From positions 1-64,000 of the forward strand of contig CAKQXY010000003.1 in assembly GCA_934292725.1 (NCBI GenBank): a stretch of 64,000 nt of DNA. Direction: 5' to 3'. Source of the stretch: an uncultured Lachnospiraceae bacterium (GTDB taxonomy: Bacteria > Bacillota > Clostridia > Lachnospirales > Lachnospiraceae). The translations under genes were made by a program, and so were the position numbers. Of this stretch, positions 33,725-41,342 are shown piece after piece. The notes under the pieces were generated by a model, which worked only from the letters and a program-made list of their open reading frames with translations, was not told where the DNA came from and did no database searches. The stretch's first letter is position 1. Every line of letters starts with the position of its first letter.

Positions 33725-34759
33725 TTACTCCTTCCAGTCATGGATTTTTGCATACTCCATTGCCTTTAAAAAATCATTTGGAAGCGGTGCCTTAAAGCTT
33801 TTTTGGGATAAATATGAAAAATTTCCCTCGCAGACAGGAAATACCATCTCATATGCATGAAGAAGCTGTCTTTTTGTGCCTGCCTTTTTTCTAAACTGCT
33901 CATTTATGCTGCTGTCACCATATTTTGAATCTCCAATGATGGGATGATTTATGCTCGACAGATGGGCACGAATCTGATGAGAACGTCCTGTCACTAAAAG
34001 TACCTTTAAAAGCGTTGCCTGCTTTGTCGCTGCCACTGGCTCATATACAGTCTCAATTGCAAGTGCATCTTTTCTAAAATGCTCTGGAAATTCCTCAAGT
34101 GTCTCGTGAACCTCTACTTTATTTGTTTTTTCATCCTTATACAGATATCCTTTTAGCTTTTGCTGTCTGGTTACGCAGCCTGCCACTAGCGCCATATAAT
34201 ATTTGTGCAGGTCTCTTGTTCTAAACTGTTCTGATAAAAACTGAAGACCTCGTATGGAAAAACCAGCTGCAATTAAGCCCGATGTATTTCTGTCTAAACG
34301 GTTGCAGACAGAAGGACGACATACTAACAGCTGCTCATTTGTTACTTTTTGTGTGGAAAGTGCATAGCCAATGACTTTTTCTACCATAGAAACATCTTTT
34401 GGCGATGCTTTCTGTGAAAGTTCTCCCGCTGCTTTATTGATCAGCAATATATCATCATCCTCATATATAATGCTCTTTGGTGAGAGCGATACGTTTTGAA
34501 TCGGTGTCTGATTACTGGAGGCTTTTTTTTCATCTGTATTTCCACGGAATTTTTCAATCGTGTCCTCTGCCAAAAACAGCTCAATGCTGTCTCCTGCGCA
34601 GAGCTTTTCGCTTCCATCACACTTTTTTTTGTTGCATGTAATGTTCTTTTTTCTAAGCATCTTGTAAAAGAAGCTCTTTGGAGCCTCTGGCATATATCGG
34701 CTTAAATATTTATCTAAGCGCTGGCCTTCTTCTGCCGCCTGAATTTGTAATTGTCTCAT
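33725..34759 (-). CDS. RluA-family pseudouridine synthase (RluC/RluD-like)
   Basis: The protein has 344 residues. An N-terminal S4 RNA-binding domain (EGQRLDKYLSRYMPEAPKSF) is followed by the synthase domain with the catalytic Asp in CNRLDRNTSGLIAAG and the conserved GRSHQIRAHLSSINHPIIGD. It isomerises uridines in 23S rRNA; the exact sites cannot be deduced. The start overlaps the stop of the upstream membrane-protein gene (ATGA), indicating coupling. The linker between S4 and synthase domains is longer than usual (about residues 70-95). Confidence 0.92.
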   Translation of the reverse strand: MRQLQIQAAEEGQRLDKYLSRYMPEAPKSFFYKMLRKKNITCNKKKCDGSEKLCAGDSIELFLAEDTIEKFRGNTDEKKASSNQTPIQNVSLSPKSIIYEDDDILLINKAAGELSQKASPKDVSMVEKVIGYALSTQKVTNEQLLVCRPSVCNRLDRNTSGLIAAGFSIRGLQFLSEQFRTRDLHKYYMALVAGCVTRQQKLKGYLYKDEKTNKVEVHETLEEFPEHFRKDALAIETVYEPVAATKQATLLKVLLVTGRSHQIRAHLSSINHPIIGDSKYGDSSINEQFRKKAGTKRQLLHAYEMVFPVCEGNFSYLSQKSFKAPLPNDFLKAMEYAKIHDWKE

Positions 34760-35325
34760 ATGGCAATTCCTCTCAGCACACCTTCGATTTTAAGAAGCTT
34801 TTCATCGCAGCTGGCACGATCCCACTTTTCAAGCTCTCGGATGCGGTTTAAATAATTTTTCCAGTCACGGATAACAAATATATCTGTCTTTAAGTCATTA
34901 GCCTTCATAAAGCTCTTTATATACTCAGCTGCCTTTTTTTCTGATACATTCTTATCAGAGCAATAGCAAAAAACGCCTTTCTCGTGAATACACGCATAAT
35001 CAAGCAAAAATGACTTATCTGTTTTTGATGTAATGACAAGCTCAGTGTCTAAAATTCCTTTACCAACAAGAGATGCCACCTGCTCATACTCCTTATCTGG
35101 GCACGGCTGATATTTCCAAAGTGCAATTAAAATAACAAGCTGATTTACCATTGGGATTACTGAAACCATAGCCACAACTGTGAGCAGATTTTTGCGGCTT
35201 CCTGTTGTCACAACGCCAATCACCACAAGTCCTATGATGCCGATTAAAAGACCAAGTACCTCTCCTAACAGCAGACGCTTCTTGCGTTTGATATAGCCAT
35301 GATGACCTTTTTTTATTCGAAACAT
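34756..35325 (-). CDS. Conserved membrane protein of unknown function
   Basis: The protein has 189 residues. Two hydrophobic segments (LGLLIGIIGLVVIGVVTTG and VVAMVSVIPMVNQLVILIA) near the N-terminus are followed by a soluble domain of about 120 residues ending in an Arg/Lys/Glu-rich helix. The N-terminus is strongly basic (GHHGYIKRKKRLLL), so it should stay inside the cell. I chose the ATG at 35325 because TGGAGG precedes it; an ATG six codons upstream has no site. I do not recognise a family. It lies in the HAD phosphatase-pseudouridine synthase run and probably shares its transcript. Confidence 0.7.
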   Translation of the reverse strand: MFRIKKGHHGYIKRKKRLLLGEVLGLLIGIIGLVVIGVVTTGSRKNLLTVVAMVSVIPMVNQLVILIALWKYQPCPDKEYEQVASLVGKGILDTELVITSKTDKSFLLDYACIHEKGVFCYCSDKNVSEKKAAEYIKSFMKANDLKTDIFVIRDWKNYLNRIRELEKWDRASCDEKLLKIEGVLRGIAI

Positions 35326-35344
35326 AACTACTGTGTCCTCCATT

Positions 35345-36007
35345 TTATATAAGCTCTTTGTAATCTCTCACCCATCCATCGGCGAGTGCAAGCTTTTTCT
35401 CGCGAAGCGGCTCTGAAAATTCATCTTCTACTGCAAATACAGTCATCCCTGCCGCCTTTCCTGCCATGATTCCCGCCGGAATATCTTCAAACACAACACA
35501 GTCACACGGATTTAAATTAAGAAGCTTCGCTGCTTCTAAATAAACATCTGGTGCTGGTTTTCCGGCCTTTACATCACAGCTGGTCACTATAGCTTCAAAA
35601 TATGATGCTATACCATGTGATTCTAACACAGCCTGAATCAATTTGCGTGAATTACTGCTTGCAATGGCAATTTTACATCCATTTTTATTAAGATAAGAAA
35701 GAAATAATGCTGCACCAGGTTTTAATGCGACCTCATGACAATATTTTTCATATGCCATCTGATTCCAACAGTCTTTAATTTCGTCAACCGTCTCTTTAAG
35801 GCAGAAGCGCTTTTTAAAGTAAGCTGCTGTCTCTGTAAAGCTCATTCCTTCAATTTCGTCATGAAGATCATCTGGCACATCATATCCATACTTTCCCAGA
35901 TAACTGACATCAATCTCTTTCCATACGTTCATGGAATCCACAAGTGTACCGTCTAAATCAAAGATCACACCCTTTGCATTTTTTACAATCAGCTTTCCTT
36001 CAGACAT
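35345..36007 (-). CDS. HAD-family phosphatase (beta-phosphoglucomutase-like)
   Basis: The protein has 220 residues. HAD motif I is VIFDLDGTLVDS (nucleophile Asp and acid Asp), motif II is IAIASSNSRKL, motif III is KAGKPAPDVYLEA, and motif IV is CVVFEDIPAGIMAGKAAG. A helical cap sits between motifs I and II, as in beta-phosphoglucomutase and small sugar-phosphate phosphatases. The substrate is not predictable. The start overlaps the upstream pseudouridine synthase gene by 19 bases, with GGAGGAG as ribosome site. Confidence 0.92.
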   Translation of the reverse strand: MSEGKLIVKNAKGVIFDLDGTLVDSMNVWKEIDVSYLGKYGYDVPDDLHDEIEGMSFTETAAYFKKRFCLKETVDEIKDCWNQMAYEKYCHEVALKPGAALFLSYLNKNGCKIAIASSNSRKLIQAVLESHGIASYFEAIVTSCDVKAGKPAPDVYLEAAKLLNLNPCDCVVFEDIPAGIMAGKAAGMTVFAVEDEFSEPLREKKLALADGWVRDYKELI

Positions 36008-36687
36008 TCAAGCTCCTCCTGTGTCAGTGCGCGGCTCTCACCAGGTGCAAGTGTTTCATCTAGCTTAAGGCTTCCCATTGAAAGGCGCTTTAAATAAACA
36101 ACTGTTACGCCAACTGCCTCGAACATTCTCTTTACCTGATGAAATTTTCCTTCCTGAACGATTACCTTTGCTTCACAATCTCCAAGAATTTCCAGCTTTG
36201 CAGGCATTGATGTAAAATCACCAAGGTCTATGCCTTCTTCAAATTTTTTAACAGCATCTGCCGGAATTGGAAGATCTGTTTTTGCAAGATAACATTTGTC
36301 AACGTGATGCTTAGGAGAAAGAAGTCTGTGACACAGCTCCCCATCGTTTGTGATCAAAAGAAGTCCTTCTGTGTCAATATCGAGGCGTCCAACTGGAAAT
36401 AAATCCTTTCGCTTATCGTCTAACAGATCAAGAACAGTCTCCTTTTTCTTATCCATGGTTGCAGTAATTACTCCAGCCGGCTTGTTTAACATATAATATG
36501 CATACTGAGAATAGAAAAGCTTTTTTCCATCAAGCGTAATGCTGTCGTTCTCTGGATCTACCTTTAATTCTGGTTTTGATGCGTGCACACCATTTACGCA
36601 AACGCGTCCTTTTTTGATCATATCCTTGACCTGACTGCGCGTTCCCACTGGAATCTGTGTCAAAAACTTATCAAGACGCCACTCCAT
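35989..36687 (-). CDS. RsuA/RluB-family pseudouridine synthase
   Basis: The protein has 232 residues. The N-terminal S4 domain (RLDKFLTQIPVGTRSQVKDM) is followed by the synthase core with YYMLNKPAGVITA, FPVGRLDIDTEGLLLITNDG (catalytic Asp) and the C-terminal GKFHQVKRMFEAVG. By size it is closest to RsuA, which modifies U516 of 16S rRNA. The start at 36687 (TAATG overlap with the upstream stop, GGAGG eight bases before) is better than an ATG three codons earlier. Confidence 0.92.
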   Translation of the reverse strand: MEWRLDKFLTQIPVGTRSQVKDMIKKGRVCVNGVHASKPELKVDPENDSITLDGKKLFYSQYAYYMLNKPAGVITATMDKKKETVLDLLDDKRKDLFPVGRLDIDTEGLLLITNDGELCHRLLSPKHHVDKCYLAKTDLPIPADAVKKFEEGIDLGDFTSMPAKLEILGDCEAKVIVQEGKFHQVKRMFEAVGVTVVYLKRLSMGSLKLDETLAPGESRALTQEELECLKES

Positions 36688-38054
36688 TACATCCACCTCC
36701 AGCCTGCAAGATACTTATTTTTTATTGATCCGCCTGCTGCCTTTCCAAAGCCGAGCGGATAATTGTCTACGCAAATCAAAACCCAGCCCTTCTCTACAGA
36801 TTCTTCATCTTTTAAATCAATCGTCTCACCCTTTAAATAACGAATTACGCGATCATCCTCTCTTGACAGATAAAGTACATTTGGATATTCATCTGCACGA
36901 AGCGCCATTGCTAATGCCTGACTTGGTTCGAAACGATTTTTCAAACATTCACCAAGAAGCAGTCCAGAGCGCATAATACGAAGACCTTTTAAATCACGTC
37001 TGCAGTCTGGATGAACAAATACTTTTTCCTGACGAATCTCCAGACGATCAAGCGCAAGCGGCTTCTTTACAGTCTGCAAAAAGTCGGAAAGCTCCTGCGG
37101 CATTTTTGCTTTTTCTGTCTGTCTTTCCTTTAGGCGGCTGCTCTCTCCCTTCTTTTTAAGAAGCGCAAGGAAATGGCCTTCTCCTTTCATTCGATGCGGC
37201 CAGATACGCACACATTTTGTGAGTTCTTGATTGTTATCTGACCATTCTGGGTGACCATGGTCAAAGCCTTCATACCACTCTGGCTCTACAAGCTCTAAAT
37301 CTGGATCTTCTTTAAGCATGCGTGACACAATCTGTTCATCTTCAAGCGGTGAAAATGTACATGTTGAGTAAAGAAGCATGCCGCCTGGACGAAGCATCTT
37401 TAATGCATATGAAGTAATCTCCTGCTGAAGCTTGACAAAATAGTCATTTCCATGCTCCACCCAGCTTTTCATAACTGAAGGTTCCTTTCTAAACATTCCC
37501 TCGCCTGAACATGGCGCATCAATAAGAATCTTATCAAAATAGCCTTCAAAATGCTCCGCAAGCTTGTATGGTGCCTCGCTGATTACATAAGCATTTGAAA
37601 TGCCAAACAGCTCAAGGTTCTTTAATAATGCCTTTGCTCGTGAATTACTGATATCGTTGCTTACTAGAACTCCTTTTCCCTTAAGCTTTGCTGCCAGCTC
37701 AGTACTCTTTCCTCCTGGAGCTGCACAGATATCAAGCACGCGATCACCTGGTTCAATAGGAAGTACGTGTGCCGGTGTCATTGCTGATGGCTCCTGCAGA
37801 TAATACAGACCGGCATAATAATAAGGATCCTTTGCCGGCTTATCTTTTCCACTATAATAATAACCATTATCAATCCACGGTATCTTTTTTATCTCGAATG
37901 GACATATTTTTTCAAATTCCTCTGGCGTGAGCTTATTTGTATTGACGCGAAGACCGTAAACACGCTCCTCACTGTAGCTGTCAAGGTACGCATTAAACTC
38001 CTCTGGTGACAGCAGTTTTTTCATGTTCTCTAAAAAAGAAACTGGTAATTCCAT
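36687..38054 (-). CDS. RsmB/RsmF-type rRNA cytosine-C5 methyltransferase
   Basis: The protein has 455 residues. The methylase core shows the SAM-binding DICAAPGGKSTELAAKLKG, DAPCSGEGMF with one catalytic Cys, and YSTCTFSPLEDE with the second Cys. The C-terminal 150 residues correspond to the RsmF-type PUA-like part (LRIMRSGLLLGE). It methylates cytosine C5 in rRNA using SAM. GAGGTG fits the ATG at 38054; an in-frame GTG two codons upstream lies on that site. It is the first gene of a minus-strand run down to recU and is divergent from the YlbJ-like gene. Confidence 0.9.
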   Translation of the reverse strand: MELPVSFLENMKKLLSPEEFNAYLDSYSEERVYGLRVNTNKLTPEEFEKICPFEIKKIPWIDNGYYYSGKDKPAKDPYYYAGLYYLQEPSAMTPAHVLPIEPGDRVLDICAAPGGKSTELAAKLKGKGVLVSNDISNSRAKALLKNLELFGISNAYVISEAPYKLAEHFEGYFDKILIDAPCSGEGMFRKEPSVMKSWVEHGNDYFVKLQQEITSYALKMLRPGGMLLYSTCTFSPLEDEQIVSRMLKEDPDLELVEPEWYEGFDHGHPEWSDNNQELTKCVRIWPHRMKGEGHFLALLKKKGESSRLKERQTEKAKMPQELSDFLQTVKKPLALDRLEIRQEKVFVHPDCRRDLKGLRIMRSGLLLGECLKNRFEPSQALAMALRADEYPNVLYLSREDDRVIRYLKGETIDLKDEESVEKGWVLICVDNYPLGFGKAAGGSIKNKYLAGWRWM

Positions 38055-38117
38055 ATACACCTCATGTTTTTCTTATCGTTGGCATAAAATAAAGCAAGAT
38101 AAATGCCTGGTGGCTGT

Positions 38118-39008
38118 ATGCTTCTTACTCTTTTCTCTGCCGTATTTCTAATATTTTTAATTTACAACCCTGCACTGTGTACGCTCGGCGCTGCGAAAGG
38201 TCTTTCGCTGTGGTACAAGCAGGTTTTGCCAGCTCTGTTTCCTGCAATGGCTGCCGCATCATTTTTGATTAGCCGAAAGTCAATCCAAGCCGCATTAAAA
38301 CATCTTCCTTTTCCAGCCAGTGCGGCTTTTCTAAGCGGACTTTTATGCGGAAGTCCGATGGGTGCTCTGACATGCAGCGGTCTGTACGCCAGCAAACTTC
38401 TCTCGCAGCGGTCAGCACGATGGGTTGTTTGCTTCGTCCAGCTGCCAAGCCCTCTATTTTTGTCTGGCTTTGTAGCATCGACTTTGCTTGCGCTTCCTGC
38501 AAAAATGCGTTTTATTTTTCTTTTATGTGCCTATCTGCCATTTCTCGCATCTTTTTTGCTGTGCACACTTCTTTTTCTTTTGAAACCTGCAGCAAAATAC
38601 AGTATTTCGCTTGAAAAAGATATACAAAAAGTAGCTTCGCCAGAGCCTTCTTTAAATGATATCTGCGATACTTGTCTGCTTCTTTTAGTTCGAATCGGCG
38701 TACTTTTAATGTTTTTCTCGATTCTATCTGAATTTTTAAATAGCGCAGCACCACAATCAACCGTCCAAACGATCTTAATAGGAATGCTTGAAATGACGAC
38801 CGGGATAAGCAAGATTAGTTCCCTCAATACGCTTTCTTTGCGTTACAAATCAGCCATCTGTCTTTTTTTGCTCGGATTTGGCGGAATCTGTGTTCATATT
38901 CAGGTGCGTCAGGCCTGGCAGCAATCTGATTTTCCAATATTTCGTTACATACTTGTGCGTTTTTTATTTGGGCTGTGCAGCAGTCTATGTTTTCTTTTCC
39001 TGACTTAG
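38118..39008 (+). CDS. Sporulation integral membrane protein, YlbJ/SpoVV-like (Gate domain)
   Basis: The protein has about 296 residues, most of them hydrophobic, with seven or more predicted membrane segments. GLSLWYKQVLPALFPAMAA and LCGSPMGALTCSGLYA correspond to the nucleoside-recognition (Gate) repeats of YlbJ-type proteins, which move dipicolinic acid across the outer forespore membrane. It is shorter than typical YlbJ (about 400 residues), with a Lys/Glu-containing loop at about 180-195. It is one of the few plus-strand genes. TGGTGG favours the ATG at 38118; an ATG at 38103 is possible. Confidence 0.7.
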   Translation: MLLTLFSAVFLIFLIYNPALCTLGAAKGLSLWYKQVLPALFPAMAAASFLISRKSIQAALKHLPFPASAAFLSGLLCGSPMGALTCSGLYASKLLSQRSARWVVCFVQLPSPLFLSGFVASTLLALPAKMRFIFLLCAYLPFLASFLLCTLLFLLKPAAKYSISLEKDIQKVASPEPSLNDICDTCLLLLVRIGVLLMFFSILSEFLNSAAPQSTVQTILIGMLEMTTGISKISSLNTLSLRYKSAICLFLLGFGGICVHIQVRQAWQQSDFPIFRYILVRFLFGLCSSLCFLFLT

Positions 39009-39017
39009 TTTAGACTT

Positions 39018-39050
39018 AGAAAAGGAAAGACCGCTGCATCAGGCAGCGGC
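39018..39050 (-). terminator. Terminator of the coiled-coil protein gene
   Basis: On the minus strand CCGCTGC, a five-base loop and GCAGCGG are followed by TCTTTCCTTTTC. It lies about 15 bases after the stop codon at 39066, in the convergent gap with the YlbJ-like gene. Confidence 0.7.
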
Positions 39051-39065
39051 CTATAAGCCTGAATT

Positions 39066-39665
39066 TTATTCTTCTTCAGACAGTTCTTCCTCTGCCGTAT
39101 CTGCAGGTGCGGCACTGATGATTACATCTTCTGCCTTTGGCAGCTCCTTACGATTTGCACGGATTGTCTCAACGGTAGTATTCATAGTGGATAACATCTC
39201 CTCATACTTTTCCTTTAATCCGTCTAAGCCCTGTGCAAGAGTCTGCTCCATACTTCCCATCATATCATCAGTATAGGCAATTGCTCCTGTACGAAGTGCA
39301 TTTGCATCCTCGATTGCCTTATTAACAATTTCGTTTGCCTGCTGTGTTGCCTGTGTGATGATTTCGTTTGCTCTTGCATAAGCACGCTTTGTGATCTCAC
39401 TCTGATTAACCATCTCGCTTGTCTGAACGTTTGCAGCACTGATAATAGCCTCTGCCTGCTGCTTTGCATCGTTGATGATCGCATCCTTGTTGTTTAAAAT
39501 CTTCTGATATTTTTTGATCTCATCAGGTGTGCGGTGACGAAGCTCTACTAAAAGATCTTCTAACTGTGCCTTATCTACAACAATCTTTGTGCTTGAAAAC
39601 GGCTGAAGCTTGCAGCCATCAATAAACTCTTCAATTTCTCCAATTAACTGTTCAATTTTGCTCAT
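39066..39665 (-). CDS. Coiled-coil protein, DivIVA-like/ATPase-annotated, function unknown
   Basis: The protein has 199 residues and is almost entirely alpha-helical. Residues 1-60 hold KIEQLIGEIEEFIDGCK and a proline/serine break, then a long coiled coil rich in Ala/Glu/Gln/Asn (ANEIITQATQQANEIVNKA). The end is acidic (EEELSEEE). It resembles the cytosolic cell-division-associated coiled-coil proteins found beside coaD in Clostridia. AAGGAG nine bases before the ATG at 39665 sets the start; an earlier ATG lacks one. It is 53 bases behind coaD on the same strand. Confidence 0.75.
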   Translation of the reverse strand: MSKIEQLIGEIEEFIDGCKLQPFSSTKIVVDKAQLEDLLVELRHRTPDEIKKYQKILNNKDAIINDAKQQAEAIISAANVQTSEMVNQSEITKRAYARANEIITQATQQANEIVNKAIEDANALRTGAIAYTDDMMGSMEQTLAQGLDGLKEKYEEMLSTMNTTVETIRANRKELPKAEDVIISAAPADTAEEELSEEE

Positions 39666-39718
39666 TTTAATTTTCTCCTTTATATCAGACGTCATATCAA
39701 ACGTCTGCTTTTTTACTT

Positions 39719-40213
39719 TTATTTATTTTTTTGTGCAAACTTTTGCTTGATAGCTTTTTCAACTGGTTCTGCGACAAATGCACTTATATTGCCTCCGTAC
39801 TGGGCAACTTCTTTTACAATGCTGGAGCTAAGGTACGCATATTCCAGGCTGGTTGTAAAGAAAATCGTATCAACCTCTGGTGCAACCTTTCGATTTGTCT
39901 GTGACATCTGAAGTTCATACTCAAAATCAGTGACTGCTCTTAGTCCCCTGATTAAAATATGTGCACCACTCGCACGCGCGAAATCAACAAGCAGTCCTTC
40001 AAAGGAACGAACCTCTACATTTGGATATTGTGCTGTAACCTGCTTTAGCAAAGCAACCCTTTCCTCAACTGTAAACAGCGGTGATTTTGCACTGTTTACA
40101 AGCACTCCCACAATTAAATGATCAACTGTTTTACTGGCACGCTCGATAATATCCATATGTCCGCGTGTCACTGGGTCAAAGCTTCCCGGATAAATTGCTA
40201 TTGTCTTTCCCAT
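39719..40213 (-). CDS. coaD: Phosphopantetheine adenylyltransferase CoaD
   Basis: The protein has 164 residues. It transfers AMP from ATP to phosphopantetheine, the fourth step of coenzyme A synthesis. The nucleotidyl-transferase motif YPGSFDPVTRGHMDIIERA (with the HxGH-like TRGH) and the second motif TTSLEYAYLSSSIVKEVA are clear, together with RGLRAVTDFEYELQM. It lies six bases after rsmD, its usual neighbour in Firmicutes. Confidence 0.97.
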   Translation of the reverse strand: MGKTIAIYPGSFDPVTRGHMDIIERASKTVDHLIVGVLVNSAKSPLFTVEERVALLKQVTAQYPNVEVRSFEGLLVDFARASGAHILIRGLRAVTDFEYELQMSQTNRKVAPEVDTIFFTTSLEYAYLSSSIVKEVAQYGGNISAFVAEPVEKAIKQKFAQKNK

Positions 40214-40219
40214 ACTGAC

Positions 40220-40786
40220 TTATGCCTCCCGACTGCTTTTTTGCAAAAAAATATGTTTGTTTGTCTTATATTCCTTTACGCGAACTACATCAAAACCGGC
40301 AAGTTCATCCTCGCTAAACTCTCTGTCAAGTGTTGCTTCGATTATAATCTGCGTATCCTCATCAGCTATTTTGCTGTCAGCAATTGCAGTGAGTACTTCC
40401 TTTTCTGCATTCAGCTGATAGGGCGGATCCATAAAGATAATATCAAAATGCATCTTTTTTGCATCCAATGCATGTATAGCACCTGCACAATCCTGACCAA
40501 TAACTATTGCCCTGTCTGCTAAATGCGTCTTTTCCAGATTCTGACGAATACACGAAAGTGCCTCTTTGCTGTTATCTACAAAAACAGCCTTTGCTGCACC
40601 GCGGCTTAATGCCTCAATGCCTATAGCACCGCTTCCTGCAAACAAATCAAGAAAATGACAGCCTGGCAAGTCATTTTGAAGAATATTAAATAACGTTTCT
40701 TTTATACGGTCCGTAGTTGGACGCGTTTCCATCCCTTTTGGTGTAACAAGTGGCAGCCTTCTGGCTGTACCTGCAATTACTCTCAT
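40220..40786 (-). CDS. rsmD: 16S rRNA (guanine966-N2)-methyltransferase RsmD
   Basis: The protein has 188 residues. It methylates G966 of 16S rRNA with SAM. MRVIAGTARRLPLVTPKGME and RPTTDRIKETLFNIL form the typical N-terminus, FLDLFAGSGAIGIEALSRGA is the SAM-binding motif, and IIFMDPPYQL the catalytic DPPY. The ATG at 40786 preceded by AAGGTGG was chosen; the open frame extends 29 codons further upstream across the promoter. First gene of the rsmD-coaD-coiled-coil unit. Confidence 0.96.
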   Translation of the reverse strand: MRVIAGTARRLPLVTPKGMETRPTTDRIKETLFNILQNDLPGCHFLDLFAGSGAIGIEALSRGAAKAVFVDNSKEALSCIRQNLEKTHLADRAIVIGQDCAGAIHALDAKKMHFDIIFMDPPYQLNAEKEVLTAIADSKIADEDTQIIIEATLDREFSEDELAGFDVVRVKEYKTNKHIFLQKSSREA

Positions 40787-40852
40787 ATGTCTTCCACCTT
40801 GTTCTATGTTTGTTTTTCTAAATTTTGTAGTTTTGTATACTCTAACTACTCT

Positions 40853-40881
40853 ATTATAGTATGCAAAAAACAATCTGACAA
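40853..40881 (-). promoter_or_regulatory. Sigma-A promoter of rsmD-coaD
   Basis: TTGTCA (40876-40881), 17 bases, TATAAT (40853-40858) on the minus strand, 67 bases upstream of the rsmD start codon. Confidence 0.75.
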
Positions 40882-40911
40882 GTGCTTTTTCGCGGTTTTA
40901 TTTATTCATGC

Positions 40912-40944
40912 AAAAAAGGAAGCAGAGTATTTGTCCCTGCTTCC
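40912..40944 (-). terminator. Terminator of the SASP gene
   Basis: On the minus strand GGAAGCAG, an 11-base loop and CTGCTTCC run into TTTTTTG. It starts 23 bases past the SASP stop codon. Confidence 0.85.
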
Positions 40945-40966
40945 TTCTTGTTACTGGCTTAGATGA

Positions 40967-41176
40967 TTACTTGTTGGACATTTCCTTTTCCTGCTTTTCA
41001 ATCATCTTCTTCACCATATAGCCTCCGACACTTCCGTTCTGGTAAGAGGTCAGATTTCCGTTATAACCGTTTGTTAACGGTACACCCAGCTCATCAGCAA
41101 CCTCCATCTTAAACTGGTCGAGCGCCTGCTTCGCTTCTGGTACTTCGATTCGATTACTGTTCTTATTTGTAGACAT
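40967..41176 (-). CDS. Alpha/beta-type small acid-soluble spore protein
   Basis: The protein has 69 residues. SASPs coat and protect spore DNA and are degraded by Gpr at germination. RIEVPEAKQALDQFKMEVAD followed by ELGVPLTNGYNGNLTSYQNG and VGGYMVKKMIE is the family signature; the Gpr cleavage region would be near KMEVADELG. AAAGGAGG lies just before the ATG at 41176, which makes the longer upstream frame unlikely. It is monocistronic with its own terminator. It shows directly that the organism makes spores. Confidence 0.95.
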   Translation of the reverse strand: MSTNKNSNRIEVPEAKQALDQFKMEVADELGVPLTNGYNGNLTSYQNGSVGGYMVKKMIEKQEKEMSNK

Positions 41177-41279
41177 CAGTAGTCCTCCTTTTTTTCTGTG
41201 CGTATTGCTCTGTTTCACAGTTTTTTGTAAGTGTGTTGTTTGTAACTTTACATCAAAGCTTTGTTGTTTGTTACATCCC

Positions 41280-41308
41280 TAGTATATGCACAGATAAAAA
41301 GATTACGC
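41280..41308 (-). promoter_or_regulatory. Possible forespore (sigma-G-like) promoter of the SASP gene
   Basis: CATATACTA on the minus strand (41280-41288) fits the sigma-G -10 pattern CATnnnTA-like. A weak -35 candidate, GCGTAAT, lies at 41302-41308. Spacing is somewhat short, so the call is tentative. Confidence 0.35.
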
Positions 41309-41342
41309 TGGTAAGTTATGAGAAATTTTTATATCAGAACAT

